Shown piece by piece: positions 51,717 to 60,829 of a DNA stretch of 64,000 nucleotides (positions within the stretch are counted from its first letter, which is position 1; the number at the start of each line of letters is the position of its first letter). This DNA comes from DASXMT01 sp963781305 (GTDB lineage Bacteria > Actinomycetota > Acidimicrobiia > Acidimicrobiales > RAAP-2), in contig CAWAFL010000001.1 of the NCBI GenBank assembly GCA_963781305.1, forward strand, positions 496,001-560,000, in the 5' to 3' direction. The translations under genes were made by a program, and so were the position numbers. Below the pieces are notes generated by a model. It was not told where the DNA came from. It did not search any database and was given only the letters and a program-made list of their open reading frames with translations.

Positions 51717-52802
51717 TCAGACCTCGTCAGTGGCGGCGGCTACCCCCTCCAGCGCCTCGACCAGCCGCTTCCCGGCCGAATCGATGGCCAGGCGCCGAAG
51801 TTGCTCGTCGGCTCCGACCAGGGCCCGCTTCCGAGCTTCCGGATCAATGTGCACGCTCTGCACCGCCGCTGCTACCTGCAGCGGTTGGGTCCCGGGCAAC
51901 AGGACGCCCACGTCACCGAGGGTTTCGGAGACGGCCCCGGCGTCGTGGGCCACCACGGGTACGCCCTGGCGCATGGCCTCGACCAGGGGCACGCCGAATC
52001 CTTCGTGGGCTGACAGCATGACCAGGACCTCTGCCACCTCGTAGCACGCGGCGAGTTCGGCTTCCGAGATGCCGCTCAGGAACCGGACGGCATCGCCCAG
52101 GCCGAGCTGGGCGGCATAGCGGCGGAGGGACTGGGCGTAGTGGGGTTCCGCCGGGGCGCCGACCACGATAAGGGTGGCCGATGGATCGTTGGTCATCCGG
52201 TGGGCGAACAGAGCGGCGATGGCCAGGTGATGAGACTTGTTCGGGGCCAGGCGCCCCACCGACAGCCACGCCCTGGACCCGGACACGGACTGCAGCCAGC
52301 GACGGAAGGCGGGGTCGGCTGGAGGCAGCGGGCGCCCCGCGGTCAGCACGGGGATCACCGACGTGGACGGGCACCCGGCCTGGCTGAGCTCTGCCCGATC
52401 GAACTCGGATACGGCGATGCCCAGTGTGGAGCCGGGTGCCACCAAGGCCAGCTCCTCGAGACACGTCGCCTGGATCTGGGTGATCCCCAGGTTCCACGGG
52501 GCGAAGAACCGGGGAGGGGTGACGCTGTGGTAGTTGATGACCAAGGGCTCGTCCCGCTGCAGCAGCCAGCGGGCCATGGCCGACTCCGTGGCGAACTGGT
52601 AGACGAGCACGTCGCCCGGCTCCGCCTCGGCTTCGTAGTCGAGGTATGGGGAGGTCTCCTCGGCCGTGTGCGGATCGGGGATCTGGGAGTAGATCTTCGA
52701 CGCCACCCCTTCGGCGCGCAGGAGTGCCTGGAGAGCCAGGGTGTGCTCGCCGACCGCGTCGTGGCGGTGCAGCATGGGCACGAATTGATGGATGGCCGCC
52801 AT
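51717..52802 (-). CDS. GT4-family glycosyltransferase C
   Basis: The 361-residue protein starts MAAIHQFVPMLHRHDAVGEH, like glycosyltransferase E. It has VINYHSVTPPRFFAPW in the acceptor domain, and AWLSVGRLAPNKSHHLAIAA and SAHEGFGVPLVEAMRQG in the donor domain. It is paralogous to B and E. ATG 52802 shares one base with the methyltransferase A stop (TAATG). A 66-nt gap separates it from clpP. Confidence 0.83.
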   Translation of the reverse strand: MAAIHQFVPMLHRHDAVGEHTLALQALLRAEGVASKIYSQIPDPHTAEETSPYLDYEAEAEPGDVLVYQFATESAMARWLLQRDEPLVINYHSVTPPRFFAPWNLGITQIQATCLEELALVAPGSTLGIAVSEFDRAELSQAGCPSTSVIPVLTAGRPLPPADPAFRRWLQSVSGSRAWLSVGRLAPNKSHHLAIAALFAHRMTNDPSATLIVVGAPAEPHYAQSLRRYAAQLGLGDAVRFLSGISEAELAACYEVAEVLVMLSAHEGFGVPLVEAMRQGVPVVAHDAGAVSETLGDVGVLLPGTQPLQVAAAVQSVHIDPEARKRALVGADEQLRRLAIDSAGKRLVEALEGVAAATDEV

Positions 52803-53809
52803 TAGCGACGCCTTCCGACGATGGCATGGGTGACCTCTCCGCCTTCGGCCGGGTGCCAGTGCACGTCGACCAGCCCCACTCGATCGAAGACGGCGGTCCA
52901 CGTTTCGGGGTGAAGAGGACGCCCGGGAGCGAGATCGAGCACCGTGACCGGACGGGCATCGGACCAGGCCTGCTGATCGGTGGGGAGCACGGCCACCGTG
53001 GCCCCCGGTGCCGTCTTGGTCATGGCCAGCTCGATGAGGAGCAGCTTTCCCGGCAGGTCCAGGCGATCGATGCATCCGCTCAGGACCAGGCCGGCCAGTT
53101 CTCCGTCGGCCCGGTCGGTGAGCCGATCGGCCACCTCGCCGAGAGCCACCGCATCACCGGCGTCGGCCCAGACGCGCGCCGCCCTCGGTTCGATCCCGTC
53201 GGCCCGATAGCCCGCCGCTGCCAGCGCCCTGAGCAGTGAGCCATCCCCCGACTCGGCATGGACCACCGGCCCCTCCACCTCGGGGGGGATGAACCAACTC
53301 GACAGGCGGTCGGCCCAGGGCCGGACATCGGCCTCGGGATCGTCCGTGGACAGATCGGGGAACAGGTCGGTGACGACGTCACCCCGTCGCTCCAGTCGGT
53401 CGAGCCGGGCGGCCAGGAATCGGAGTGCGTCCCATGCCGCAGAGAGCTGCCGGCCCGTGGTCAGGGCCTGGGCCTCGGCCAGCTCGGTCGCCGTCGCCCT
53501 CGAATCGGCGGCCAGCAGGTCGGCTACGGCGGCCAGCACCTCGCCCACCATGCGCTGGCCCACCTGGGCCGAACGACCGTGAGCCCATACCTCGGGGGGC
53601 AATCCCCTCCAGGGCTCAACCGCCGCTGGGGGGGCAGGAGGCGGCTGCGGGTTGAGCCGGGTCATGGACTCCTCGAAGTTCCAGCGATGCGATCCGGCCG
53701 GCGCCAGTCGGGAGAAGGCATCGAGCAGCTCTTCCTCTGCCGCCGGATGCGGATCGTCGGGCCCCGGTCCGCGCCAGCCCTCCTCGTCGTCAGCTTGGTT
53801 GTCCGACAT
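52802..53809 (-). CDS. SAM-dependent methyltransferase-like protein A of the glycan locus
   Basis: The 335-residue protein has a Pro-rich N-terminus, a helical middle and a degenerate class I methyltransferase fold: motif I VVHAESGDGSLLRALAAAG, an acidic ribose position in DGIEP, and a later LVLSGCIDRLD. The C-terminal phrase LDLAPGRPLHPETW is shared with methyltransferase B, so the two are paralogues. Given the Wzt-like ATPase, it may cap or modify the glycan. Motif I is weak (ESGDG), so loss of activity is possible. Confidence 0.6.
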   Translation of the reverse strand: MSDNQADDEEGWRGPGPDDPHPAAEEELLDAFSRLAPAGSHRWNFEESMTRLNPQPPPAPPAAVEPWRGLPPEVWAHGRSAQVGQRMVGEVLAAVADLLAADSRATATELAEAQALTTGRQLSAAWDALRFLAARLDRLERRGDVVTDLFPDLSTDDPEADVRPWADRLSSWFIPPEVEGPVVHAESGDGSLLRALAAAGYRADGIEPRAARVWADAGDAVALGEVADRLTDRADGELAGLVLSGCIDRLDLPGKLLLIELAMTKTAPGATVAVLPTDQQAWSDARPVTVLDLAPGRPLHPETWTAVFDRVGLVDVHWHPAEGGEVTHAIVGRRR

Positions 53810-55055
53810 GCCGCCCCCCCGGTTCGCGCAAGGCGTCAGCGACCCTAGTCACCACCCCGTCGTTGAGCGATGGATGGCGCCCTCGTTCGATCACCTGCCC
53901 CAAGAATGCCGAGTACCGATCGATGATCGAGGGCCATCGGTAGTAGTGGTCGGTATAGGCACGACCGGCCTCCCCGAGCGCGGTCCGCAGGGCGGCGTCG
54001 CCGGCCAGGCGGTCCACAGCCACCTCGAAGGACCGGTAGGAGTCGAACCAGAGGCCGCCACCGGAGCGACGACAGTGCTCCATGGTGGCCGCACAGGTGG
54101 CATTGACGAGGACGGGGACGCCCAGTGTCCACGACTCCAACAAGACCAGGGAGAACGACTCGTAGGCCGAGGACGACACCATGGTGGTGGCGTCGGCCAG
54201 GATGTCCCACTTGTCTGCTTCGGACACCGTCCCGGTCACCACGATGTCGGGATGGTCCGGCGACTTGGCCGACACCGGTCCCACGAAGGCCAGGGCCAGG
54301 TCGCTCGGTCGGCGTTCCTTGTAGCGGGCGAAGAACTCGGCCAACATGGAACAACCCTTGTGCTCGTCGACCCGCCCCAAGTAACAGAGATAGGGTCGAT
54401 CCCCGAGGTCGAGGATCTCCCCGCCCCGTCGCCCGGCACCCGACGGGTCGTTGACGCCGAGCCCGAGGACGACCTGCGGCTTGGACCCGACCGAGAAGAC
54501 ACCCTCCACCAGGTCGCGCTCGGCTTGCGTGTGGTAGACGATGCCCCCTACGTCCCGGTAGCTGTGCCGGAATGCCCGAAGGTAGAGGGCGGCTTCGTCG
54601 TGAGCGGCGGGGTGGAGGACGGTCGGAACCCGGGCGGCGGCGATGCCATCCACGCTGGTGGCGAACAGGTACGGGTAGAAACCCATGACGTCGCTGTCGG
54701 TCTCCGCTACCGCCTCGATCAGCTCCGGGCACAGCGGCCCGTTCAGCGCCACCCACTGACGGGCTTCCCGAAGGGTGGCCGTGGACGGGGAGATGCGCAA
54801 CATCCCGTCAAGGGCGAAGTAGTCGGGTAGTCGCCGGCTGGCCGTCGGGAAACGGCGGACGGTCACACCGTTCAAGTCGGAGGAGCCGGCCGGCTCGGTG
54901 TTCTCCCATGTCAGATGATCGAGCGAGCAGCTGGTCAGGATCTCCACCGACCAGTCCGGGCGCAGGCACAGGCGTTCGGCGAGCATGCGGGCGGCCGTCT
55001 CCGCCCCCCCGATCACCTCGGTTCCGTACCGCGGCGTGACAAGCGTCAGTTTCAT
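53790..55055 (-). CDS. GT4-family glycosyltransferase D
   Basis: The 421-residue GT-B-fold enzyme starts MKLTLVTPRYGTEVIGGAE and has YLCYLGRVDEHKGCSMLAEF and SSAYESFSLVLLESWTLG in the donor domain. It is the close paralogue of glycosyltransferase A. ATG 55055 overlaps the stop of glycosyltransferase E (ATGA), and its 3' end overlaps the methyltransferase A start by 20 nt. Confidence 0.85.
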   Translation of the reverse strand: MKLTLVTPRYGTEVIGGAETAARMLAERLCLRPDWSVEILTSCSLDHLTWENTEPAGSSDLNGVTVRRFPTASRRLPDYFALDGMLRISPSTATLREARQWVALNGPLCPELIEAVAETDSDVMGFYPYLFATSVDGIAAARVPTVLHPAAHDEAALYLRAFRHSYRDVGGIVYHTQAERDLVEGVFSVGSKPQVVLGLGVNDPSGAGRRGGEILDLGDRPYLCYLGRVDEHKGCSMLAEFFARYKERRPSDLALAFVGPVSAKSPDHPDIVVTGTVSEADKWDILADATTMVSSSAYESFSLVLLESWTLGVPVLVNATCAATMEHCRRSGGGLWFDSYRSFEVAVDRLAGDAALRTALGEAGRAYTDHYYRWPSIIDRYSAFLGQVIERGRHPSLNDGVVTRVADALREPGGRHVGQPS

Positions 55056-56146
55056 CGGGCGCACAGCTCCTGTCTGTCCAGTGCATCCAGCACCTCAACG
55101 AACCGGTGCCGGATCCGGCCGGCCTCGAAGTCGTGCAGTCGGCGGTGGCCGCGAGCGACCAGTGAGGCGGCGAGCTCTGCGTCGGTCCGGACCCGGTCGA
55201 CGGCCGCCGCCACCACGCTCGGGCGCTTGGTCTCGAGCACGATCCCGGCCGATCCCACGGTCTCGGGCACCGCGCCGGCGGCGAAGGCCACGATGGGTAG
55301 GTCGAACTGCATGGCCTCGAGGAGGGGTATGCAGAATCCCTCGTGTTCGGAAAGGCACACGAAGATGTCGGCGGCGCCATACCACGCGGCCAGCTCGGCC
55401 GGCGTGAGGTTCTCGCCGTGCATGACCGCGTCCGCCAGACCAAGCTCGGCGGCCAGATCGTCCAGAGCGTCGGCGTAGCGGCCGGTGATCGCCGGTCCCA
55501 CCAACAACAGCCGGGCCTTCCCGTCGTACCACTGCCGGTAGAGCCAGAGCGCCTCGATCAGGTTCTCTTGGGCCTTGTTCGGCGACAGGCGGCCGACGAA
55601 CAGCAAGACGGTGCCCCCGTCGGCCCGGTCGGCGAGGGCTGCCTCGGCCGTCGGATCGGGGCTCGAGGACCATTCGGCCACGCTGATCAGAATGGGGACG
55701 ACCACAGTCGACGGGCAGCCCAACGCGGCCAGTTCGTCGGCGCTGAATTGCGAGTCGGCTATGCCCAAAGCGGCCCGGGGGGCCAGCGCGGCAACCTGGC
55801 CGCGGGCCTCGGTCACCTTCGCCGCCGTGTGCGGCTCCCATGGGGCGTAAAAGGATGCCGGCGTGATGTTGTGGTAGTTGAGGACGAGCGTCTCGGGCCG
55901 CTCGAGGAGGTACTCGGCCATGGGCGACCCCGTCGACGCCTGGTACACCAGGATGTCTCCGGGCCGCGCCCGTCGGGTGTATTCCTCGAAGTACGTCGCC
56001 TGGTCCTGAAGCTCGTCGTGCGCCGCTTCGACGTAGATGTCCGACTGCCAGCCGTGGGCTCGCAGGGCAGCCCGAAGGGCCAGCGTGTGTACACCGGTGG
56101 CGTCCCGGGGCAGGAGGGCCGGGACGAACTGATGAACGGCTGTCAC
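55052..56146 (-). CDS. GT4-family glycosyltransferase E
   Basis: The 364-residue protein starts (M/V)TAVHQFVPALLPRDATGVHT, with VLNYHNITPASFYAPW, LLFVGRLSPNKAQENLIEAL and SEHEGFCIPLLEAMQFD. It is a paralogue of glycosyltransferases B and C. GTG 56146 overlaps the methyltransferase B stop (GTGA). The block methyltransferase B - E - D resembles methyltransferase A - C, suggesting module duplication. Confidence 0.85.
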   Translation of the reverse strand: MTAVHQFVPALLPRDATGVHTLALRAALRAHGWQSDIYVEAAHDELQDQATYFEEYTRRARPGDILVYQASTGSPMAEYLLERPETLVLNYHNITPASFYAPWEPHTAAKVTEARGQVAALAPRAALGIADSQFSADELAALGCPSTVVVPILISVAEWSSSPDPTAEAALADRADGGTVLLFVGRLSPNKAQENLIEALWLYRQWYDGKARLLLVGPAITGRYADALDDLAAELGLADAVMHGENLTPAELAAWYGAADIFVCLSEHEGFCIPLLEAMQFDLPIVAFAAGAVPETVGSAGIVLETKRPSVVAAAVDRVRTDAELAASLVARGHRRLHDFEAGRIRHRFVEVLDALDRQELCAR

Positions 56147-57300
56147 CGCTCCCGCGCCGCGACCAACACGTATTCGGCCGGGCCGAGCACGAGATCATTG
56201 ACCACATCGATGACCGCGTTGATGGCCGCCGCATCGCCGACGGATCCCGACACCTGCTCTAGGCGCCGGTCGTCACCGCCGGTGTGCACGGCGGCTGACT
56301 GCACGCCGTGGCCGGCCAGAAGATACGACCAGGTTGCGGCGTGCAGCGGCCGTCCGGGGGCCAGGTCGGTGACGAGAGAGGGAGCCGAGCGCTGCCAGGC
56401 CTCGGGTGTCATCGACTGCAGGACCAGGACACCACCGACGGCCAGGCGACTGGACGCCAGCCCCACCAGTCGCTCGCGATCGTTGGCGTGCAGCCATTGG
56501 ACCGACCCACTGAGGATGATGGCTCCGAGGGCCTCCTCGGACACCACCTGGAGATGGTCGAAGACGGACTCGGCTCGGACGTCCAAGCCGCGCTCTATCC
56601 CCGGCTCGACCGTCGGCTCGCTCGGATCGACCCCGTAGGCATCGACCCCCGCACCCACCAACGCCTCGACCAGGGACCCGCTACCGCACTCGACGTGGAG
56701 CACCCGGCCGCCGGTGCCGCGAACCGCATCGATGGCGGTGGGCGCCCACCACGAAGCGCCGGCATCGACGAGGGGAACCGCCGATTCGGGCAGCTCCGGT
56801 GCCCGCATCGAGTCGACCGTCGCCTCCAGGTCCTCGATGTGGTCGACGACCAGGTGCAGCATGCGAGAGACCGACCAGGCAAACCGGACGATCTGGTGGA
56901 CGACGAAGTCCATATACCAGCTGGTCGACTTGCGGATCAGGCGCTTGATGTACACGCCGACCGCCTTGTTGGACAGTACCGGCACGGCGATGTCCACGTA
57001 GGCAGAGCCGTCGACCAGTGCCAGCGTCTCGCGGAGCCGCGCCTTGCCCTGCATGCCCACCGGGGAGAACTCGAGGAACAGCTCGTCCAGCTCGCGTTCG
57101 AGTCCGGCCGGCAGGTCGCCCGAGGCCCGTCGCCGCTTGACCTCGGTATCGATCTCGGCCATCACCTGGGCCAGATACCGGGCCCGGCCTGCGGCATCGA
57201 GATTCTCAGTTGGCTCGATGGGCTGGTCGCCCGACGAGCCCGAGAAGTCGACCTGGTCCTCCACGTCCCCGGTCTCACCGTCGGTAGGGATCGACACCAC
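56143..57300 (-). CDS. SAM-dependent methyltransferase-like protein B of the glycan locus
   Basis: The 385-residue protein has an acidic N-terminus, a helical domain (about residues 40-190) and a class I methyltransferase domain: motif I VLHVECGSGSLVEALVGAG, acidic ribose-binding position in YGVDPS, and AIILSGSVQWLH. It shares VTDLAPGRPLHAATW with methyltransferase A. It is the first gene of the glycan operon; GTG 57300 has AAAGGA upstream. Proposed role is capping or modifying the glycan, by analogy with WbdD-type enzymes. Confidence 0.7.
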   Translation of the reverse strand: MVSIPTDGETGDVEDQVDFSGSSGDQPIEPTENLDAAGRARYLAQVMAEIDTEVKRRRASGDLPAGLERELDELFLEFSPVGMQGKARLRETLALVDGSAYVDIAVPVLSNKAVGVYIKRLIRKSTSWYMDFVVHQIVRFAWSVSRMLHLVVDHIEDLEATVDSMRAPELPESAVPLVDAGASWWAPTAIDAVRGTGGRVLHVECGSGSLVEALVGAGVDAYGVDPSEPTVEPGIERGLDVRAESVFDHLQVVSEEALGAIILSGSVQWLHANDRERLVGLASSRLAVGGVLVLQSMTPEAWQRSAPSLVTDLAPGRPLHAATWSYLLAGHGVQSAAVHTGGDDRRLEQVSGSVGDAAAINAVIDVVNDLVLGPAEYVLVAARER

Positions 57301-57433
57301 GCTGGTCCATTCCTTTCCGCGACGCCCTCAGGCGCTGTGGCTTCATTGCCCGTGCACACGGGTTCCTCGGATACTGACACGGTGACCGGTAACCCGACGA
57401 TGGCGGCCGCACCCGCTGGCAGAACGGCCCGTC

Positions 57434-57448
57434 ATGCCGGTCCGGCAT
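57434..57448. promoter_or_regulatory. Palindrome upstream of the glycan operon
   Basis: ATGCCGGTCCGGCAT is a perfect palindrome around one base, 134 bp upstream of methyltransferase B and 40 bp before tRNA-Leu. It could be a repressor operator. A TATAGT (-10-like) lies at 57461-57456 on the minus strand without a good -35. Confidence 0.3.
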
Positions 57449-57487
57449 CCCGCTGACTATAGCCAGCACCGATAGGATGACCGAGCC

Positions 57488-57569
57488 GCGGGCGTGGCGG
57501 AATTGGCAGACGCGCCGGGTTTAGGTCCCGGTCCCCTCGGGGATGGAGGTTCGAGTCCTCTCGCCCGCA
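57488..57569 (+). tRNA. tRNA-Leu, anticodon UAG
   Basis: The 82-nt sequence folds as a type II tRNA. The acceptor stem pairs GCGGGCG (57488-57494) with CGCCCGC (57562-57568), discriminator A at 57569. The anticodon stem is CCGGG/CCCGG with loop TTTAGGT, anticodon TAG at 57522-57524 (reads CUA). A long variable arm (CCCCTCGGGG) and the T loop GGTTCGAGTCC are present. CCA is not encoded. Confidence 0.95.
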
Positions 57570-57602
57570 CTCGCCCGTGCCACTGACGACGCGGCAACCA
57601 AC

Positions 57603-57632
57603 GCCGCTCAGCCCAACGCCGCTCAGCCCAAC
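57603..57632. repeat. Two 15-bp tandem repeats at the 3' end of the membrane protein gene
   Basis: GCCGCTCAGCCCAAC occurs twice (57603-57617, 57618-57632). The stop codon of the GT-C-like gene (57625-57623) lies in the second copy. Confidence 0.85.
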
Positions 57633-59578
57633 GCCACGGTGCGCAACGTGACCGTGGTCACCATGAGCCGTCCGGTTCCCGACCAGAACACCCGCAACTG
57701 CAGATAGCCGCTGGCCTTTATCGAGAAAGGCACTGTGGCGGTCGACAGCGAGTGCGTGGACTCCAGGTGAATCCGGGCCACGGTCAGCGCTGGACTGGTG
57801 GGGCTGGCGCTGATGGCCACGTCGGCGAGCTGGGTGGCCGGATCCTGCAGGCTGTAGCGGAAGCTGGCCGTGTAGCGCCCCGGTTGGACCAGGAGCGACG
57901 GCCCGAAGACCAGCACGCCCGGGGGCGAAGGGCCCTGGACCACGCGAGCGCCATTGACGATGGTTCCCACTGACGAGGGAAGGGTGCTGGCCGGATACAC
58001 GGCGGCGGCGGGCAGCGGCGGGGCGGCGAGCAGCGTGGCCAACCCGACGGCCACGATGCCCACGACGGCGCCAACGGCCGGCGCCGGGATGCGAGCCCGG
58101 CGTCCAGCACCTTCGGGGGCCGGATCTCGGCCGAGGCGAGCCACGGCGTACACGACGGCCGCGCTCACCAGAGCTACGAAGACCACGCTCAACCACACCC
58201 TGTCGCCGTGCCAGACGGCATTCCACGGTCGGGTGAAGTCGCCGAGGATGGGCGAGAACGGATCGAGGAATCCCCACCACCCGGTGTAGGCAGACGGGTC
58301 CCACTCCCCGACGTTGTAGTACAGGTGGCTGTTGGCCAGGACCGGTATCCACTCGATGACGGTGAGAGCAACCAGCACTGCGGTGATGACGGCGAACGCC
58401 CGGCGACGGGCCCGCGCCAGCTGCAGGAGCGTCAACCCGGCGAAAGCCAGGAGGAGCGGCGCGATCTCCCATTGCAACCGGCCTACGAAACTGAAACCAC
58501 CGAAGCTGTTGACCAGCGTCGCGTTGACGATGATGACGATCGGCGCGCAGACAACGGTGGTCACCACGGCGATGGGCGTTCGTCGACGGAACAACCACAG
58601 GCCGGCCACTCCCACCAGCACGGCCGGCAGTTGCGTGACGATCCCCTGGCGCCGATCGATGAGGAGCGCGGCCGCCCTCGTCCAGGTGGCGAGGTCGAAG
58701 GTAACGCCGTTGTCCCCGCTGCCGCTGAGGTTCCCGAAGACGTAGGTGTTGTAGACGGCCAACAACCCCCAGAGCACGATCACCGGCGCGGCCACCAGCA
58801 ACAGGCGAGGCCACGGTAGCCCGGCGCGCCAGAACACCGCGGCCACCGCGATGGCGGCTACCGCGGCAACGATGATGTTCTTGGTGTGGAGCCACGGCAG
58901 GTATCCGATCAGCACCCCCATCACGACCAGCGGCAACGCCGGCATACGGCCGTGGGCCTCGATCTCGGCAACGAGCAGGACCACGATGGCCAGCACCAGC
59001 CCGCTCAACAGGTCCGGGTATATCTGGGTTCCGGCGAGGAGATAGGCGGGAGACAAAAACAGCCCGATCACGGCCACCCTCCAGGGCGAGGCGGTCCCCA
59101 CGACACGGCCCACCAGGTAGGCCACGGTCGCGGTCAGCAGCCCGATGAGCCCGGCGAAGGCCAGCTCGGCGCCGTGTACGCCTCCAACAGCCACAGGGAG
59201 GGCCAACAGGAAGGGGATCCCCAACTCGTGGAAGGCAAAATACGAGTGATGGCTGAGGACGGCCTGGGCGTGACCACTGGCGACGGCCTGCGGTCCGAAC
59301 CGGGTCCCCCAGTGGATGAAGACGTTGTGGGCCATGGCGTAGCGGTACGCCTCGCCGACATGCAGGGTGTGAAACTTGCCGATGGCCAGGGCGGCGACGA
59401 GATAGTGGGGCTCGTCGCCGCTGAGCATGACCCCGTCGTGACGGATCAGCACAAAGCACAGGCCGATGCCGGCGGACACCACCACTGCGCCGGCCACTGC
59501 GGCCCAGAAATGCGGCCAGCCAACTCGGCGGCGGGACCGGTGAGCGCGACTGTGCACCCGTCCCGATGCGATGGTCAC
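57623..59578 (-). CDS. GT-C-like polytopic membrane protein with C-terminal extracytoplasmic domain
   Basis: The 651-residue protein has about eleven or twelve membrane segments. The first extracytoplasmic loop contains SGDEPHYLVAALAIGKF, the acidic motif position (DEPHY) of GT-C enzymes that use polyprenyl-phosphate sugars. The C-terminal 130 residues are a soluble beta-rich domain (PGRYTASFRYSLQDPATQ) resembling a carbohydrate-binding fold. It may add a sugar outside the membrane. Function is unproven. It lies on the opposite side of tRNA-Leu from the glycan operon. Confidence 0.65.
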   Translation of the reverse strand: MTIASGRVHSRAHRSRRRVGWPHFWAAVAGAVVVSAGIGLCFVLIRHDGVMLSGDEPHYLVAALAIGKFHTLHVGEAYRYAMAHNVFIHWGTRFGPQAVASGHAQAVLSHHSYFAFHELGIPFLLALPVAVGGVHGAELAFAGLIGLLTATVAYLVGRVVGTASPWRVAVIGLFLSPAYLLAGTQIYPDLLSGLVLAIVVLLVAEIEAHGRMPALPLVVMGVLIGYLPWLHTKNIIVAAVAAIAVAAVFWRAGLPWPRLLLVAAPVIVLWGLLAVYNTYVFGNLSGSGDNGVTFDLATWTRAAALLIDRRQGIVTQLPAVLVGVAGLWLFRRRTPIAVVTTVVCAPIVIIVNATLVNSFGGFSFVGRLQWEIAPLLLAFAGLTLLQLARARRRAFAVITAVLVALTVIEWIPVLANSHLYYNVGEWDPSAYTGWWGFLDPFSPILGDFTRPWNAVWHGDRVWLSVVFVALVSAAVVYAVARLGRDPAPEGAGRRARIPAPAVGAVVGIVAVGLATLLAAPPLPAAAVYPASTLPSSVGTIVNGARVVQGPSPPGVLVFGPSLLVQPGRYTASFRYSLQDPATQLADVAISASPTSPALTVARIHLESTHSLSTATVPFSIKASGYLQLRVFWSGTGRLMVTTVTLRTVALG

Positions 59579-59654
59579 AGCGTCGAATGCTACTCAAGGG
59601 CCTCCGGCCCTCCTGGGGAGTGTGGGCACGACGCCTCGGAGGCAGTCAGCGGCC

Positions 59655-60626
59655 TCAGGAGGCCCTGTCGGTGAGTGGCTTTCGACAGAGGAGGGCCAGC
59701 AGATAGCAGCAGGCGGCGTCATAGAAGATGCCGTTGTGGGCGGCCACCTCGGACAGGTCGAAGACGCCGTGCCGTATGCCCGTCCCTCCCCAGTTGAGGC
59801 CGCGCTCCATGATCACCTCGAATCCCGCCGCCTTCACTTTGTCGGTGAGGACGTCCAGGGAGTACTCCACCTTGTGATCGGGGTCTATGAACGCATCCTG
59901 TTCGAGCCGGCACACCGCGGCATTGGGGGTGTCGAGGGCCAGGTGGCCGCCGGGCTCCAGTACCCGGAACGCCTCGGCCAACGCCACGTCCCCCTCGTCC
60001 TCGCTCACGTGCTCGATGGACTGTCCGCTGTAGACCAGATCCACCGACGCGTCACCGGCGAAGGACAGATCGGACATGGACCGGTACTCGTAGCGCACCG
60101 TGCCCATGGACGTGTGCTGGTCGCCGTAGGCCTCGGAGCGGTAGAGATCGTGGCGACGTTCCTGGGGGAGGTCGACGATGACCAGGTCGTCGAAGGGATA
60201 GGGATAGCCGAGGACGACCAGGGCCCCGCGCCCGTCGGTGGTGTGGCCCCCGCCGATGTCCACGATCCGTTTTGCCGGTGGGAGGCCGAGCACGAACTCA
60301 CAACGGCTGGCGTGCAGCGAGGTGAAGAACGAGGAGGGCCCGAAGGGGACCTGCGTTCTGTACTCGCTGGAGCCGCGGATCCGATCGGCGATATCGGCGC
60401 GTGTCCACACGCCCGAACGCACTGCGCCGGTGTAGTGGTCCCACGCCGCCGGGTCGGGATCGCGCCGCAACAGGACGTTGTAGGCCACCCGGACCGCTTC
60501 ACGGGGTGGCAGCCGCTCGTAGGGCAGCGCCCGGATGCGGGAGAACTCGCGGTTGGCCCGCTGGACCAGCCGGGTGGCCAACCGGGCCGCAGCGCCGCCC
60601 CTATCGTCGGTGTCGTTGCTGGTCAC
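59655..60626 (-). CDS. Methyltransferase with N-terminal DUF4214-like segment
   Basis: From GTG 60626 the product is 323 residues; an ATG at 60713 would add 29. An N-terminal DUF4214-like stretch (VAYNVLLRRDPDPAAWDHY ... RIRGSSEYR) precedes a class I methyltransferase domain: IVDIGGGHTTDG, DLVYSGQSIEHV and AFRVLEPGGHLALDTPN. DUF4214 segments often occur in surface-glycan enzymes. It probably methylates a glycan or lipid intermediate; the substrate is unknown. It is divergent from the SDR gene, with a 203-bp spacer showing nothing definite. Confidence 0.72.
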   Translation of the reverse strand: MTSNDTDDRGGAAARLATRLVQRANREFSRIRALPYERLPPREAVRVAYNVLLRRDPDPAAWDHYTGAVRSGVWTRADIADRIRGSSEYRTQVPFGPSSFFTSLHASRCEFVLGLPPAKRIVDIGGGHTTDGRGALVVLGYPYPFDDLVIVDLPQERRHDLYRSEAYGDQHTSMGTVRYEYRSMSDLSFAGDASVDLVYSGQSIEHVSEDEGDVALAEAFRVLEPGGHLALDTPNAAVCRLEQDAFIDPDHKVEYSLDVLTDKVKAAGFEVIMERGLNWGGTGIRHGVFDLSEVAAHNGIFYDAACCYLLALLCRKPLTDRAS

Positions 60627-60829
60627 CGGGGCATCCCCCCGGTCGGTTCGTGCAGTACGAGCGCCGTCATGGATCACTGCTCCGGTCTTGCTGAGGCAAC
60701 GGAATTGGGCCATGCTTCCCGGGTTCCGGGCGTGACGTCAACAGACGCCGATCGGCCACCTGACCACGGGCGGGGGGCAGCATCTGGTCCGGATAGCGGA
60801 CACGAATAGATACAAGCACAGGAGACACC

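Noticed and set aside
57432..59597. 721-codon minus-strand frame over the GT-C-like gene
   Set aside because: It is an Arg/Pro/Gly-rich frame with no hydrophobic segments. The 651-residue frame gives regular membrane helices, and the longer frame would overlap tRNA-Leu.
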